This document shows positions 54,260 to 61,192 of a DNA stretch of 64,000 nt, in pieces. Both the position numbers and the translations under genes were made by a program. Every line of letters begins with the position of its first letter. Positions within the stretch are counted from its first letter, which is position 1. The notes below the pieces were generated by a model. It was not told where the DNA came from. It ran no database searches and worked only from the letters and a program-made list of their open reading frames with translations. This stretch comes from an uncultured Bacteroidales bacterium (GTDB lineage Bacteria > Bacteroidota > Bacteroidia > Bacteroidales > Bacteroidaceae): positions 1-64,000 of the forward strand of contig CACYYM010000020.1 in the NCBI GenBank assembly GCA_902778625.1. Direction: 5' to 3'.

Positions 54260-54450
54260 ATGCTTACGACGATATCATCAACTTGCCGCATCACGTCTCG
54301 CAGAAACATCCGCAGATGCCGATGCTTCAGCGTGCTGCGCAATTTGCTCCGTTTGCTGCATTAACAGGTCATGACAAAGCATTGGAGGACACCGCCTATC
54401 AGCACGAAAAGCTCCTAATGCACGCTGATGATTCGTTGGAAGCAGAGTAG
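54256..54450 (+). CDS. YolD-like partner of the Y-family polymerase
   Basis: A 64-residue protein with N-A-Y-D-D-I-I-N-L-P-H-H-V-S and R-A-A-Q-F-A-P-F-A-A-L-T-G-H-D. This pattern is found beside Y-family polymerases in Firmicutes and Bacteroidetes. Start and stop overlap as ATGA with the polymerase gene, so they should be made in fixed ratio. Its role is unknown; control or loading of the polymerase is a reasonable guess. Confidence 0.8.
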   Translation: MNAYDDIINLPHHVSQKHPQMPMLQRAAQFAPFAALTGHDKALEDTAYQHEKLLMHADDSLEAE

Positions 54451-54460
54451 CAACAGACAT

Positions 54461-54497
54461 AAAAAAAGCACCAAACCTTTCGAGGCTTGGTGCTTTT
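54461..54497. terminator. Bidirectional terminator
   Basis: AAAGCACCAAACCT and AGGCTTGGTGCTTT pair around a TTCG tetraloop with T-runs on both strands. It lies between the converging polymerase/YolD unit and rplS. Confidence 0.92.
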
Positions 54498-54519
54498 ATT
54501 GTAAGAAACAGTCGGGGTC

Positions 54520-54888
54520 TTAATCCTCCTTCTGAGCCACACCGCGCTTTTCGGCGATGCGAGCCTTCTTACCGGTGAGGTTACGCAGGTAGTAGAGCTT
54601 AGCGCGACGTACCTTGCCGACCTTGTTCACCTGGATGCTGTCGATGTTGGGACTGCTGATGGGGAAGATGCGCTCTACGCCCACGGTACCTGACATCTTG
54701 CGAACAGTGAAGCGCTTGTTGTCTCCGTGACCGCAAATCTTGATGCACACGCCACGATAGAGCTGGATACGCTCCTTGTTACCTTCGACAATTTTGTATG
54801 CAACGGTAATGGTGTCACCTGCCTTGAATGCGAGGTGCTTTTTGCCTGTTGCAAATGCTTCTTCAGCAATTTTGATTAAATCAGCCAT
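54520..54888 (-). CDS. rplS: 50S ribosomal protein L19
   Basis: A 122-residue protein at the 30S-50S interface. It contains the L19 core [36 protein letters not shown] and R-R-A-K-L-Y-Y-L-R. The start M-A-D-L-I-K-I was chosen; a 12-residue longer form begins inside the leader. It is a single-gene unit with its own promoter, a leader hairpin and a terminator. Confidence 0.96.
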   Translation of the reverse strand: MADLIKIAEEAFATGKKHLAFKAGDTITVAYKIVEGNKERIQLYRGVCIKICGHGDNKRFTVRKMSGTVGVERIFPISSPNIDSIQVNKVGKVRRAKLYYLRNLTGKKARIAEKRGVAQKED

Positions 54889-54925
54889 AATGCTTTTTTG
54901 TTTTAAAATTGTTTTGTCGATCACT

Positions 54926-54967
54926 CGTAGGCATAACAGGTCTCTCTTTTCCTGTCAGCGACCTACG
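54926..54967 (-). promoter_or_regulatory. Leader hairpin of rplS
   Basis: CGTAGG/CCTACG closes a stem whose inner part is ACAGG/CCTGT, with a purine-rich loop, within the 90-nt leader. It is a candidate binding site for ribosomal-protein autoregulation. Confidence 0.55.
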
Positions 54968-54979
54968 GGAAAGCGGGTG

Positions 54980-54987
54980 CAAAGGTA
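54980..54987 (-). promoter_or_regulatory. -7 element of rplS
   Basis: TACCTTTG on the minus strand, 92 bp before the ATG. The -33 region is replaced by the heptamer repeat at 54994-55030. Confidence 0.6.
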
Positions 54988-54993
54988 CGATAA

Positions 54994-55030
54994 AAAGTTC
55001 AAAGTTGAAAGTTTAGAGTTGAAAGTTTTC
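54994..55030. repeat. Heptamer run (AAAGTTN/AGAGTTG)
   Basis: AAAGTTC-AAAGTTG-AAAGTTT-AGAGTTG-AAAGTTT follow in exact 7-bp phase between the divergent rplS and 5'-nucleotidase promoters. Confidence 0.85.
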
Positions 55031-55050
55031 ATTTTTTACCTTATTTTTTT

Positions 55051-55058
55051 TAACTTTG
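55051..55058 (+). promoter_or_regulatory. -7 element of the 5'-nucleotidase pair
   Basis: TAACTTTG, 20 bp before the ATG at 55079. Confidence 0.55.
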
Positions 55059-55078
55059 CATGAAAATAGCATGAATAT

Positions 55079-55819
55079 ATGACTAGAAAATGGACTTTTT
55101 TGATGTTTGCTCTGTTTTTTAGCAGTTTGCAAGCTCAGGATTATAAGGTGCGTTCCTTCTGCTGGGAGCGTATTGAGGTTACGTCGGAACTGGACGCGAC
55201 TCCTTCTGAAGTTGCTGCAAATGTTGTGGCTCCCTACAAGGCTAGCGTGGACAGCATAATGGCTCCTCCGCTTGGATTGAGCAGGGTGGCGATGAATGCC
55301 AAGCGACCAGAGAGCTTGCTGAGCAACTGGGCGGCAGACGTGATGGTTGAAGGAGGTACCGCAACAGGCTTGGAGCCTGCCGACATGGGACTCATCAACA
55401 TTGGCGGCTTGCGCAATAACATGCCTGAAGGCATTGTGCGTCGCGGCGATGTGATGCTCATCTCGCCTTTCGAGAACTACATGGTTGTGCTCGAGATGAA
55501 AGGGTCAGACTTGCTCGAACTGATGAAGGACATTGCCGCTGTGAAAGGCGAGGGCGTGAGCAGCAGCGTTCGGATGGAGATAACGGCGGATGGCAAACTG
55601 CTTTCCTGCACCGTTGGCGGCAAGGAAATCGACCCGCATCGCACCTATACGGTTGCCACGATAGACTACCTCGCGGAAGGAAACGACAAGATGCACTCCC
55701 TGAAGAAGGCTGTCAAGCGCCACGACATCGGCATCCTCGCACGCGACATCATGATGGAATACATCATAAAGCATCGTGTGATTGACAGCAAGTTGGAAGG
55801 CAGAATCATTGTAAAATAA
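55079..55819 (+). CDS. 5'-nucleotidase C-terminal domain protein
   Basis: A 246-residue exported protein (signal peptide 1-19, S-L-Q-A-Q). The sequence N-W-A-A-D-V-M, G-L-I-N-I-G-G-L-R-N-N and G-D-V-M-L-I-S-P-F-E-N is the substrate-binding 5_nucleotid_C domain of UshA-like enzymes, without the metal-binding half. That half is encoded by the next gene, so the enzyme is split, with the C-terminal part first. The two proteins probably meet in the periplasm to release phosphate from nucleotides. Confidence 0.9.
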   Translation: MTRKWTFLMFALFFSSLQAQDYKVRSFCWERIEVTSELDATPSEVAANVVAPYKASVDSIMAPPLGLSRVAMNAKRPESLLSNWAADVMVEGGTATGLEPADMGLINIGGLRNNMPEGIVRRGDVMLISPFENYMVVLEMKGSDLLELMKDIAAVKGEGVSSSVRMEITADGKLLSCTVGGKEIDPHRTYTVATIDYLAEGNDKMHSLKKAVKRHDIGILARDIMMEYIIKHRVIDSKLEGRIIVK

Positions 55820-55858
55820 GATAATAACAGAATAAGAATATAAGAAACGAGTCGGGTT

Positions 55859-56716
55859 ATGAAACGAATATTGGCCCTTTTTATTTACTTTTTCACCTTT
55901 TCACCTTTTCACCTTATAATGGCGCAAGAGGGCTCGCTCTTCGTTGTCCACACGAGCGACACGCATTCTTGCATCGAGCCCATCTCGCCGAACTTCAGCG
56001 ACACAGCTCAGGCAAACAAAGGAGGCTACCTTCGTCGTGTCGTCCTTCTCGAGCAGTTGCGCAAGGAGCATCCGCAGGGCTTGCTACTTCTCGACTGCGG
56101 CGACTTCAGTCAGGGCTCGGTTTACTATAATCTCTATAAGGGCGAGATTGAGGTGAAGCTGATGAACCTTATGAAATATGATGCCTGCACAATTGGCAAC
56201 CACGAGTTCGACTTCGGCCTCGAAAACCTTGCACGCCTGATGAAGATGGCGGAGTTCCCCTTCGTCTGCTGCAACTACGACTTCACGGGCACGCCTTGCG
56301 AAGGACTCGTAAAGCCATATATAATAAAGGAACGCGCGGGTGTGCGCGTAGGCATCCTTGGTGTTTGCCCTCAGCCAGAAGGCTTAATCACAGGCAAGAA
56401 CTTCGAGGGAATGCGTTACACGAAGCCTGCCAAAGCAGCTCAGCCTGTTATCGACCGCTTAAGGAATGAGGAACATTGCGACGTGGTTATCTGCCTCAGC
56501 CATCTCGGTTGGGGCGAGAAGCCTGATATGGACCCTGACTTCATTGCGGGCACGACCGGGCTTGATGTTGTTCTCGGCGGACATTCGCACACTTACTTCA
56601 AGGAACCGCAGTACCTTCACGACAAGAAAGGCCACGAAGTTCTGGTTGACCATCAAGGCAAGAATGCACGCTTCTTAGGGACGATTGAGATAAAAACCGG
56701 TTTCCACAAGGAATAA
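55859..56716 (+). CDS. Metallophosphatase half of a split 5'-nucleotidase
   Basis: A 285-residue exported metallophosphoesterase. Metal-binding motifs are D-T-H (in H-T-S-D-T-H-S), the D-C-G-D-F-S region, G-N-H-E-F-D and G-G-H-S-H-T. The C-terminal nucleotide-binding domain is absent and is supplied by the gene 40 bp upstream. The signal peptide (F-T-F-S-P-F-H-L-I-M-A-Q) is partly encoded by an 8-bp repeat (CACCTTTT), like the one at 24072. Confidence 0.92.
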   Translation: MKRILALFIYFFTFSPFHLIMAQEGSLFVVHTSDTHSCIEPISPNFSDTAQANKGGYLRRVVLLEQLRKEHPQGLLLLDCGDFSQGSVYYNLYKGEIEVKLMNLMKYDACTIGNHEFDFGLENLARLMKMAEFPFVCCNYDFTGTPCEGLVKPYIIKERAGVRVGILGVCPQPEGLITGKNFEGMRYTKPAKAAQPVIDRLRNEEHCDVVICLSHLGWGEKPDMDPDFIAGTTGLDVVLGGHSHTYFKEPQYLHDKKGHEVLVDHQGKNARFLGTIEIKTGFHKE

Positions 56717-56720
56717 ACAA

Positions 56721-56746
56721 AAAGCCCTTCATTGCTGAAGGGCTTT
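56721..56746. terminator. Bidirectional terminator
   Basis: AAAGCCCTTCA and TGAAGGGCTTT pair around TTGC, between the converging metallophosphatase and ferredoxin genes. Confidence 0.85.
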
Positions 56747-56767
56747 CGTGTCGGTATGAAATCTCTA

Positions 56768-56932
56768 TTAGAGAGAGATAGCACCACTTGGGCAAGCGTC
56801 TGCGCAAGTGCCGCACTCTGTGCACTGTTCGGGATCGATTGAATACTTTTCGCCTTCGGAGATAGCTCCTACGGGACATTCGTCGATACATGTGCCGCAA
56901 GCAACACAATCATCACTAATTACGTAAGCCAT
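56768..56932 (-). CDS. 2[4Fe-4S] ferredoxin
   Basis: A 54-residue clostridial-type ferredoxin. Two cluster motifs bind the irons: Cys9, Cys12, Cys15 and Cys19 (C-V-A-C-G-T-C-I-D-E-C-P), and Cys37, Cys40, Cys43 and Cys47 (C-T-E-C-G-T-C-A-D-A-C-P). It carries electrons for low-potential anaerobic reactions such as pyruvate oxidation. It is a single-gene unit. Confidence 0.97.
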   Translation of the reverse strand: MAYVISDDCVACGTCIDECPVGAISEGEKYSIDPEQCTECGTCADACPSGAISL

Positions 56933-56951
56933 AGTCTTTTGTTTTCGAGTG

Positions 56952-56959
56952 CAAAGATA
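56952..56959 (-). promoter_or_regulatory. -7 element of the ferredoxin gene
   Basis: TATCTTTG on the minus strand, 20 bp before the ATG. Confidence 0.65.
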
Positions 56960-57066
56960 ATCTTTTTTAGTGATAATGACATCGCAAAGCGCGACTTTTT
57001 TTCTCCTTTATCACCAAAAACAATGATTTGAGCAATAAATCGCCCCTTGGTTACGTTATTTATACG

Positions 57067-57783
57067 ATGCGCACACACATTTTGAGGAGCCTCGTCTCCC
57101 TTTTTGTCTTTTCCTTCGCCTTGAGCCTTATGGCACAGCAGCGCAAGGTGCAGAATCGCCCGTATATCGACGAGCGGAGGCTTCATTATGGCTTCCTCTT
57201 GGGCTTGCACATGCAGGACATCGAGCTGGAGAACAATGGCTACATCGACCCGACAACGGGCGAGCAGTGGTATGCAGAGATAGACAACTACAGCCCAGGC
57301 TTTACGGTCGGTGTGCTTGGTGCCCTCAAGATTAACAAGTACTTGTCGCTCCGCCTTTCACCAACAATCCATTTCGGACAGAAGCACGCCGTCTATCACG
57401 AGCAAAAGAGTGGGGCAGACAGTACACAAGTCTTCAAGAGCACATACATTTCTGTGCCTCTCGACCTGAAGTTCGCTGCGCCTCGCTACAATAACTTCCG
57501 CCCTTACGTCATCGCAGGCGTCAATCCTATGGTCGACCTTACAGCCCGCAAGCACGATGCCTTGCGCCTCAAGCCTTTCGACATCTATCTCGAGGTCGGC
57601 ATGGGGTGCGACATATACCTGCCTTACTTCAAGCTTATCCCTGAGCTGAAGTTCTGCTTCGGCTTGCTCGACATCATCCAAAAAGACCGAAGCGACCTTA
57701 TCGACGGCACTTTGCTGAAGTACACCAAGGCTGTCAATGGCGGACACAGCAGGATGATTGTCCTCACACTTAACTTCGAATAA
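57067..57783 (+). CDS. porT: PorT family outer-membrane protein
   Basis: A 238-residue protein with a signal peptide (S-L-M-A-Q-Q) and an eight-stranded-type barrel. R-P-Y-I-D-E-R-R-L-H-Y-G-F-L-L-G-L-H, followed by Y-S-P-G-F-T-V-G and L-S-L-R-L-S-P-T-I-H-F-G, is characteristic of PorT, a component of the type IX secretion system. Its presence fits the secreted proteins with a short C-terminal sorting motif elsewhere in the window. The ATG at 57067 was preferred to a TTG at 57028. Confidence 0.87.
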   Translation: MRTHILRSLVSLFVFSFALSLMAQQRKVQNRPYIDERRLHYGFLLGLHMQDIELENNGYIDPTTGEQWYAEIDNYSPGFTVGVLGALKINKYLSLRLSPTIHFGQKHAVYHEQKSGADSTQVFKSTYISVPLDLKFAAPRYNNFRPYVIAGVNPMVDLTARKHDALRLKPFDIYLEVGMGCDIYLPYFKLIPELKFCFGLLDIIQKDRSDLIDGTLLKYTKAVNGGHSRMIVLTLNFE

Positions 57784-57785
57784 TC

Positions 57786-58727
57786 ATGATTTACAAACCG
57801 TTTCTCCTTGCGGCACTCATTTCGTGCGGTATCTCTTTTACGTCTTGCAATAAAGCAGGCGAGGACCTGAACAGCATTGCCTTCGAGCTGTGCCAATACA
57901 TCCCAGACCACGAGCTGCTGGAACGCTCGAAGGACTTCATGACAAGCGACTTCTATGCCGTGCTCGACACGATGTTCAACCTGCCGGAACACGAGGCTAT
58001 GGACCACGAATGGCTGCATTACTTCGTTACCGGCAACGGCGGCACGATAGCTGATTACACGGTGGATAGCGTCGAACTGAAGGACGAGACACATGCCTTA
58101 GCATTCCTGACTGTCCGCCAAAAGTGGGAGGATGGGTCGTTCTGCCCAGAGGAAGACAACGAAGTGCACAAGCTTTATATGGAGAAAGTCGATGGCAAGT
58201 GGCTCATCTCGGACTTCGACGAACACAAGCAGGACTGCATCAACGGCATAGCAAACTGGCGTAAGGAAGAGGCTTTACGGCAGACGATAAGCAATTATCT
58301 CGTGAAGGAGATTGGCTCGCAGTACCTTCAGGGCGACGTCTGCATTCCTGTGCTCATGCTTGTCTCGACGGAAGAAAGGAGTCCTGAAGAGGCTCAAGTT
58401 TATGGCGACTTCTGGGTGTTCAATTACGACATCGTGGGCGATACGCTCAAGACGGTTTCAGGTGGCAATCATGCTGGTCGTTTGTCTCTTGCAAAGGAAG
58501 GCGAGCAGCTTGTCGTGACGAACTTCGAACAGACTGTAGACGGTGCAGGCAACGAAGCCAGTGCCAAGCAAATCTTTGGCGAACACTACGACATCTATCA
58601 GAATATGCACTCCAATGATGATGTTCGCGAGGCAGTTCGCCAGGAGCAGTTGCAGCAATACGTCAAGCAGCATGGCCTGAAAGTAAAGTGCTATCAGGAT
58701 TATGGCTGGGACGCTGTAGAGCTTTAA
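57786..58727 (+). CDS. Lipoprotein, unknown function
   Basis: A 313-residue protein with a lipoprotein signal (S-F-T-S-C; Cys21). The N-terminal half (to about 145, ending G-K-W-L-I-S-D-F-D) resembles DUF3828/SnoaL-like folds used in many Bacteroidetes lipoproteins. The C-terminal half is not recognised. It begins 2 bp after porT, so it is likely co-transcribed, but no known type IX subunit matches it. Confidence 0.75.
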   Translation: MIYKPFLLAALISCGISFTSCNKAGEDLNSIAFELCQYIPDHELLERSKDFMTSDFYAVLDTMFNLPEHEAMDHEWLHYFVTGNGGTIADYTVDSVELKDETHALAFLTVRQKWEDGSFCPEEDNEVHKLYMEKVDGKWLISDFDEHKQDCINGIANWRKEEALRQTISNYLVKEIGSQYLQGDVCIPVLMLVSTEERSPEEAQVYGDFWVFNYDIVGDTLKTVSGGNHAGRLSLAKEGEQLVVTNFEQTVDGAGNEASAKQIFGEHYDIYQNMHSNDDVREAVRQEQLQQYVKQHGLKVKCYQDYGWDAVEL

Positions 58728-58730
58728 CTT

Positions 58731-59105
58731 CTACCAGCCCTCAGGCAGCACGACGTTCTCCAACTCGTGAGCCTTTTTGAACAGCGGGGCAATCTCTTCG
58801 TCGGTAAAGCCTGCGATGCCGCAACCGATGCGTGTAACGAGAAAGGTCAGCTCGCTGTGTTGCTTAGCGAACTCAATGAACTCATCAACGTAGGGACGTA
58901 TCGTCTCCACGCCGCCTTGCATAGTCGGGATGCCGTAGCTCTGACCTTGCAGCCCTACGCCTTGTCCCATGATAGCTCCAAACTTGCGGTAAGCGACGTA
59001 AGCTGCACCGCCTCCGTGCATTCCTCTCAGGTTGCTGCCGAACACAAATATCTCGTTCGGCTCAAGTGAAGTGATAAACTCGGGTGTTGTTCTCTTGCTT
59101 TCCAT
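58731..59105 (-). CDS. Macrodomain-like protein (A1S_2505 family)
   Basis: A 124-residue protein with E-I-F-V-F-G-S-N-L-R-G-M-H-G-G-G-A-A and F-G-A-I-M-G-Q-G-V-G-L-Q-G-Q-S-Y-G-I-P-T. This is the pattern of small macro-like proteins found in phages and many bacteria. F-L-V-T-R-I-G-C-G-I-A-G-F completes the fold. Binding or removal of ADP-ribose is plausible but untested. It converges with the lipoprotein gene with a 3-bp gap. Confidence 0.7.
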   Translation of the reverse strand: MESKRTTPEFITSLEPNEIFVFGSNLRGMHGGGAAYVAYRKFGAIMGQGVGLQGQSYGIPTMQGGVETIRPYVDEFIEFAKQHSELTFLVTRIGCGIAGFTDEEIAPLFKKAHELENVVLPEGW

Positions 59106-59134
59106 GTCTTTCTTCTTTCCTTTGGACGAAACAT

Positions 59135-59208
59135 AACGTGCCTAAATCGCAAACATAACGTGCCTAAATCGCAAACATAACGTGCTTAAATTGCAAACAT
59201 AACGTGTC
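59135..59208. repeat. 22-bp period array G (four units)
   Basis: CGTG cores at 59137, 59159, 59181 and 59203, exactly 22 bp apart. The unit includes GCAAACATAACGTGC. It fills the gap between the macro-like gene and the 3' end of the metallopeptidase gene. Confidence 0.92.
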
Positions 59209-59228
59209 ACGTTTGCAGACGGGGCACT

Positions 59229-60515
59229 TTAGGGTTGGTCTCCAGTTGTTACGCGTATTTCGTATGAGCTTGTTTTGCGAGGTTCTTCATCATGTCGCCG
59301 GCTTGGAGGCAATGGCCAGTTCTGAGGCGCGTTCATCACCACGAGATACAACTCCCTGACCGCTTTGTCCTTGGGCGCTTTGTAGCTCACACGTGCACGA
59401 CCCTTTTTGTATATCGGGCTGTATTGGCAAGTGCCGTCGTCCATTAGCGCTACGAAGCCATAACGCCAGCCCTCGTTAGCATCTTCAGTATGCCCTTGGA
59501 ACTCCACCTTTATGCGTTTACCTCTGTTGGGAACAGGCAACTTCCTTGCATCGAAGCCCCCAGGCTCTGGAGCACCTGCTTCAGGCAGTTGAGGCCAATT
59601 ACCTGCAAAGGGACGCGTCTCGTTTCGAGCATGCTTGAAGTCCAGGAATATCGTGTGACGATGGGCTTCGAAGAGATTGTCGTTGAACTGCGATGCGTTC
59701 ATCTTTGTCAGGCGCATCAGGACTTCTACGGGACTCTCGTGCCCTTTCCCTTCCTTGTAAATGTTGCCGATGACCTCGAGACCATAGTTCTGCGACCACC
59801 ATTCGAGCACGTATGGCGAGTGATAGATATTCTCCCAATGCAGGAAAGCTTTGTGAGGCGTACGTCGGTAGGCATCCCAATGATAGAGCTCATCACGCAC
59901 CCAATTCGGGTTGACGTGCCACAACATCCATTGCGAAGTCATCTCGAAGAACCCGCCTCCCGACCATCTCTCAAGCCTCTCGCCACGCATTTTGGCCTGA
60001 ACTTTTCTGTCACAATGCACTTGCATCTGGAAGCTGTGCCCCAGTTCGTGAGCCACCGTGTTGAGCGGCATGTCCTGCAAACGGTTAGGAGCTGACCAGA
60101 AGGCACCTATCACCTCGTCATAGTCTCCGCCGTAAGCTGTGCCTTCGAGCGAGTAGTTTATCATCACCATCATGCGGTACTTGTCTGCATTCGAACCCGC
60201 TCCGATGAACTGAAGCGTGTCGCGATAGAACTGGTAAAAGCGTTCGAGCTTTTGCTTCATGTTCTCGATGTCAACTCTCATCGGCCTGCCTTCGAGTCTT
60301 GGTGGATTGTTGATGTCTTTGCCGAAACCCTTCTCCCAAAAGATAACGAAGTTGTCCGTCAGCGCCATGCGTGAGTAGCTCCATTGAGCGCTGTCGCTCT
60401 CGAAGTCGTTGCCCCGCAGGTCTCGGGGGATGTATATTTTCTTGCCGGGAATCTCGATGGCAAGCGATGCCACGGCAAACAGGCCGCAGGCGATGGTGAG
60501 CAAGTGTTGTTTCAT
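59229..60515 (-). CDS. Secreted HExxH metallopeptidase-like protein (DUF6055 type)
   Basis: A 428-residue exported protein (signal peptide to about residue 20). H-E-L-G-H at 156-160 is a zinc-metallopeptidase motif. The following G-G-F-F-E-M-T-S-Q-W provides a possible third ligand, the pattern seen in DUF6055 proteins. The C-terminal part (from about 330) looks like a beta-sandwich. The start M-K-Q-H-L was chosen because it gives a normal signal peptide. The substrate is unknown. Confidence 0.78.
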   Translation of the reverse strand: MKQHLLTIACGLFAVASLAIEIPGKKIYIPRDLRGNDFESDSAQWSYSRMALTDNFVIFWEKGFGKDINNPPRLEGRPMRVDIENMKQKLERFYQFYRDTLQFIGAGSNADKYRMMVMINYSLEGTAYGGDYDEVIGAFWSAPNRLQDMPLNTVAHELGHSFQMQVHCDRKVQAKMRGERLERWSGGGFFEMTSQWMLWHVNPNWVRDELYHWDAYRRTPHKAFLHWENIYHSPYVLEWWSQNYGLEVIGNIYKEGKGHESPVEVLMRLTKMNASQFNDNLFEAHRHTIFLDFKHARNETRPFAGNWPQLPEAGAPEPGGFDARKLPVPNRGKRIKVEFQGHTEDANEGWRYGFVALMDDGTCQYSPIYKKGRARVSYKAPKDKAVRELYLVVMNAPQNWPLPPSRRHDEEPRKTSSYEIRVTTGDQP

Positions 60516-60528
60516 ACGCGTATTATGG

Positions 60529-60610
60529 CACATTCTGCAAATTTTGCGTGCTAAATTAATAATTTCTCATGACTTTACGTTTTTTTTGCACGTTTTTTTT
60601 GCAGAATGTG
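60529..60610. repeat. 82-bp nested inverted repeat
   Basis: CACATTCTGCAA and TTGCAGAATGTG are perfect 12-bp arms. Inside, CGTGC pairs with GCACG next to runs of eight T. It lies between flavodoxin and the metallopeptidase gene, both on the minus strand, and may be a terminator or leader structure. Confidence 0.6.
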
Positions 60611-60634
60611 CCTGCTTTATATAAAAGAAGTGGC

Positions 60635-61189
60635 TTATTGCTTCTTCACCCAATCCTCCAAATCTTTCTTTGATGTGCGATTCAGGAGCTTGCCTTCTTT
60701 CCATTTGACATCAGGATAAGCGGCTTTCAGGTCTTCGCAGGCTTTCTTGATGCTGCTGCCGCCAGAGGTAGCGAAGGGGATGACGGTCTTGCCCTGGAAA
60801 TCGTATGCCTCCATGAAGGTGTTGATAATCGTGGGGCAGGTGTTCCACCAGATGGGGAAACCAACGTAGATGACATCATAGTCCTGCAAGTTCTTGAGTT
60901 TGTCTGTGATGGCAGGACGTGATGACTTATCTTGCATCTCCACTGAAGAACGGCTCTTTTTGTTACGCCAATCAAGATCGGCATCTGTATAGTGCTGTGC
61001 CGGCTTGATCTCATGCAGGTCGGCCCCTGCCACCTCAGCCAGTTGCTGGGCCACACCCTTGGTTGTACCCGATGCTGAGAAATAGGCTACTAATACTTTC
61101 ATTTCCTTGTCTTCTTTTTTGTTGTTCTGTGAACAGGCACTTAGGTTCATCGTCAAAAGTGCCACCAACATTATTGCAATCTTCTTCAT
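60635..61189 (-). CDS. Lipoprotein flavodoxin
   Basis: A 184-residue protein with a lipoprotein signal (L-S-A-C; Cys19) followed by a flavodoxin fold. The FMN phosphate loop is Y-F-S-A-S-G-T-T-K-G, and G-F-P-I-W-W-N-T lies around the isoalloxazine. Flavodoxins are usually cytoplasmic, so membrane attachment outside the cytoplasm is unusual. It is the last gene of a tight operon with a cupin protein, a hydrolase and an oxidoreductase. Confidence 0.88.
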   Translation of the reverse strand: MKKIAIMLVALLTMNLSACSQNNKKEDKEMKVLVAYFSASGTTKGVAQQLAEVAGADLHEIKPAQHYTDADLDWRNKKSRSSVEMQDKSSRPAITDKLKNLQDYDVIYVGFPIWWNTCPTIINTFMEAYDFQGKTVIPFATSGGSSIKKACEDLKAAYPDVKWKEGKLLNRTSKKDLEDWVKKQ

Positions 61190-61192
61190 ATC

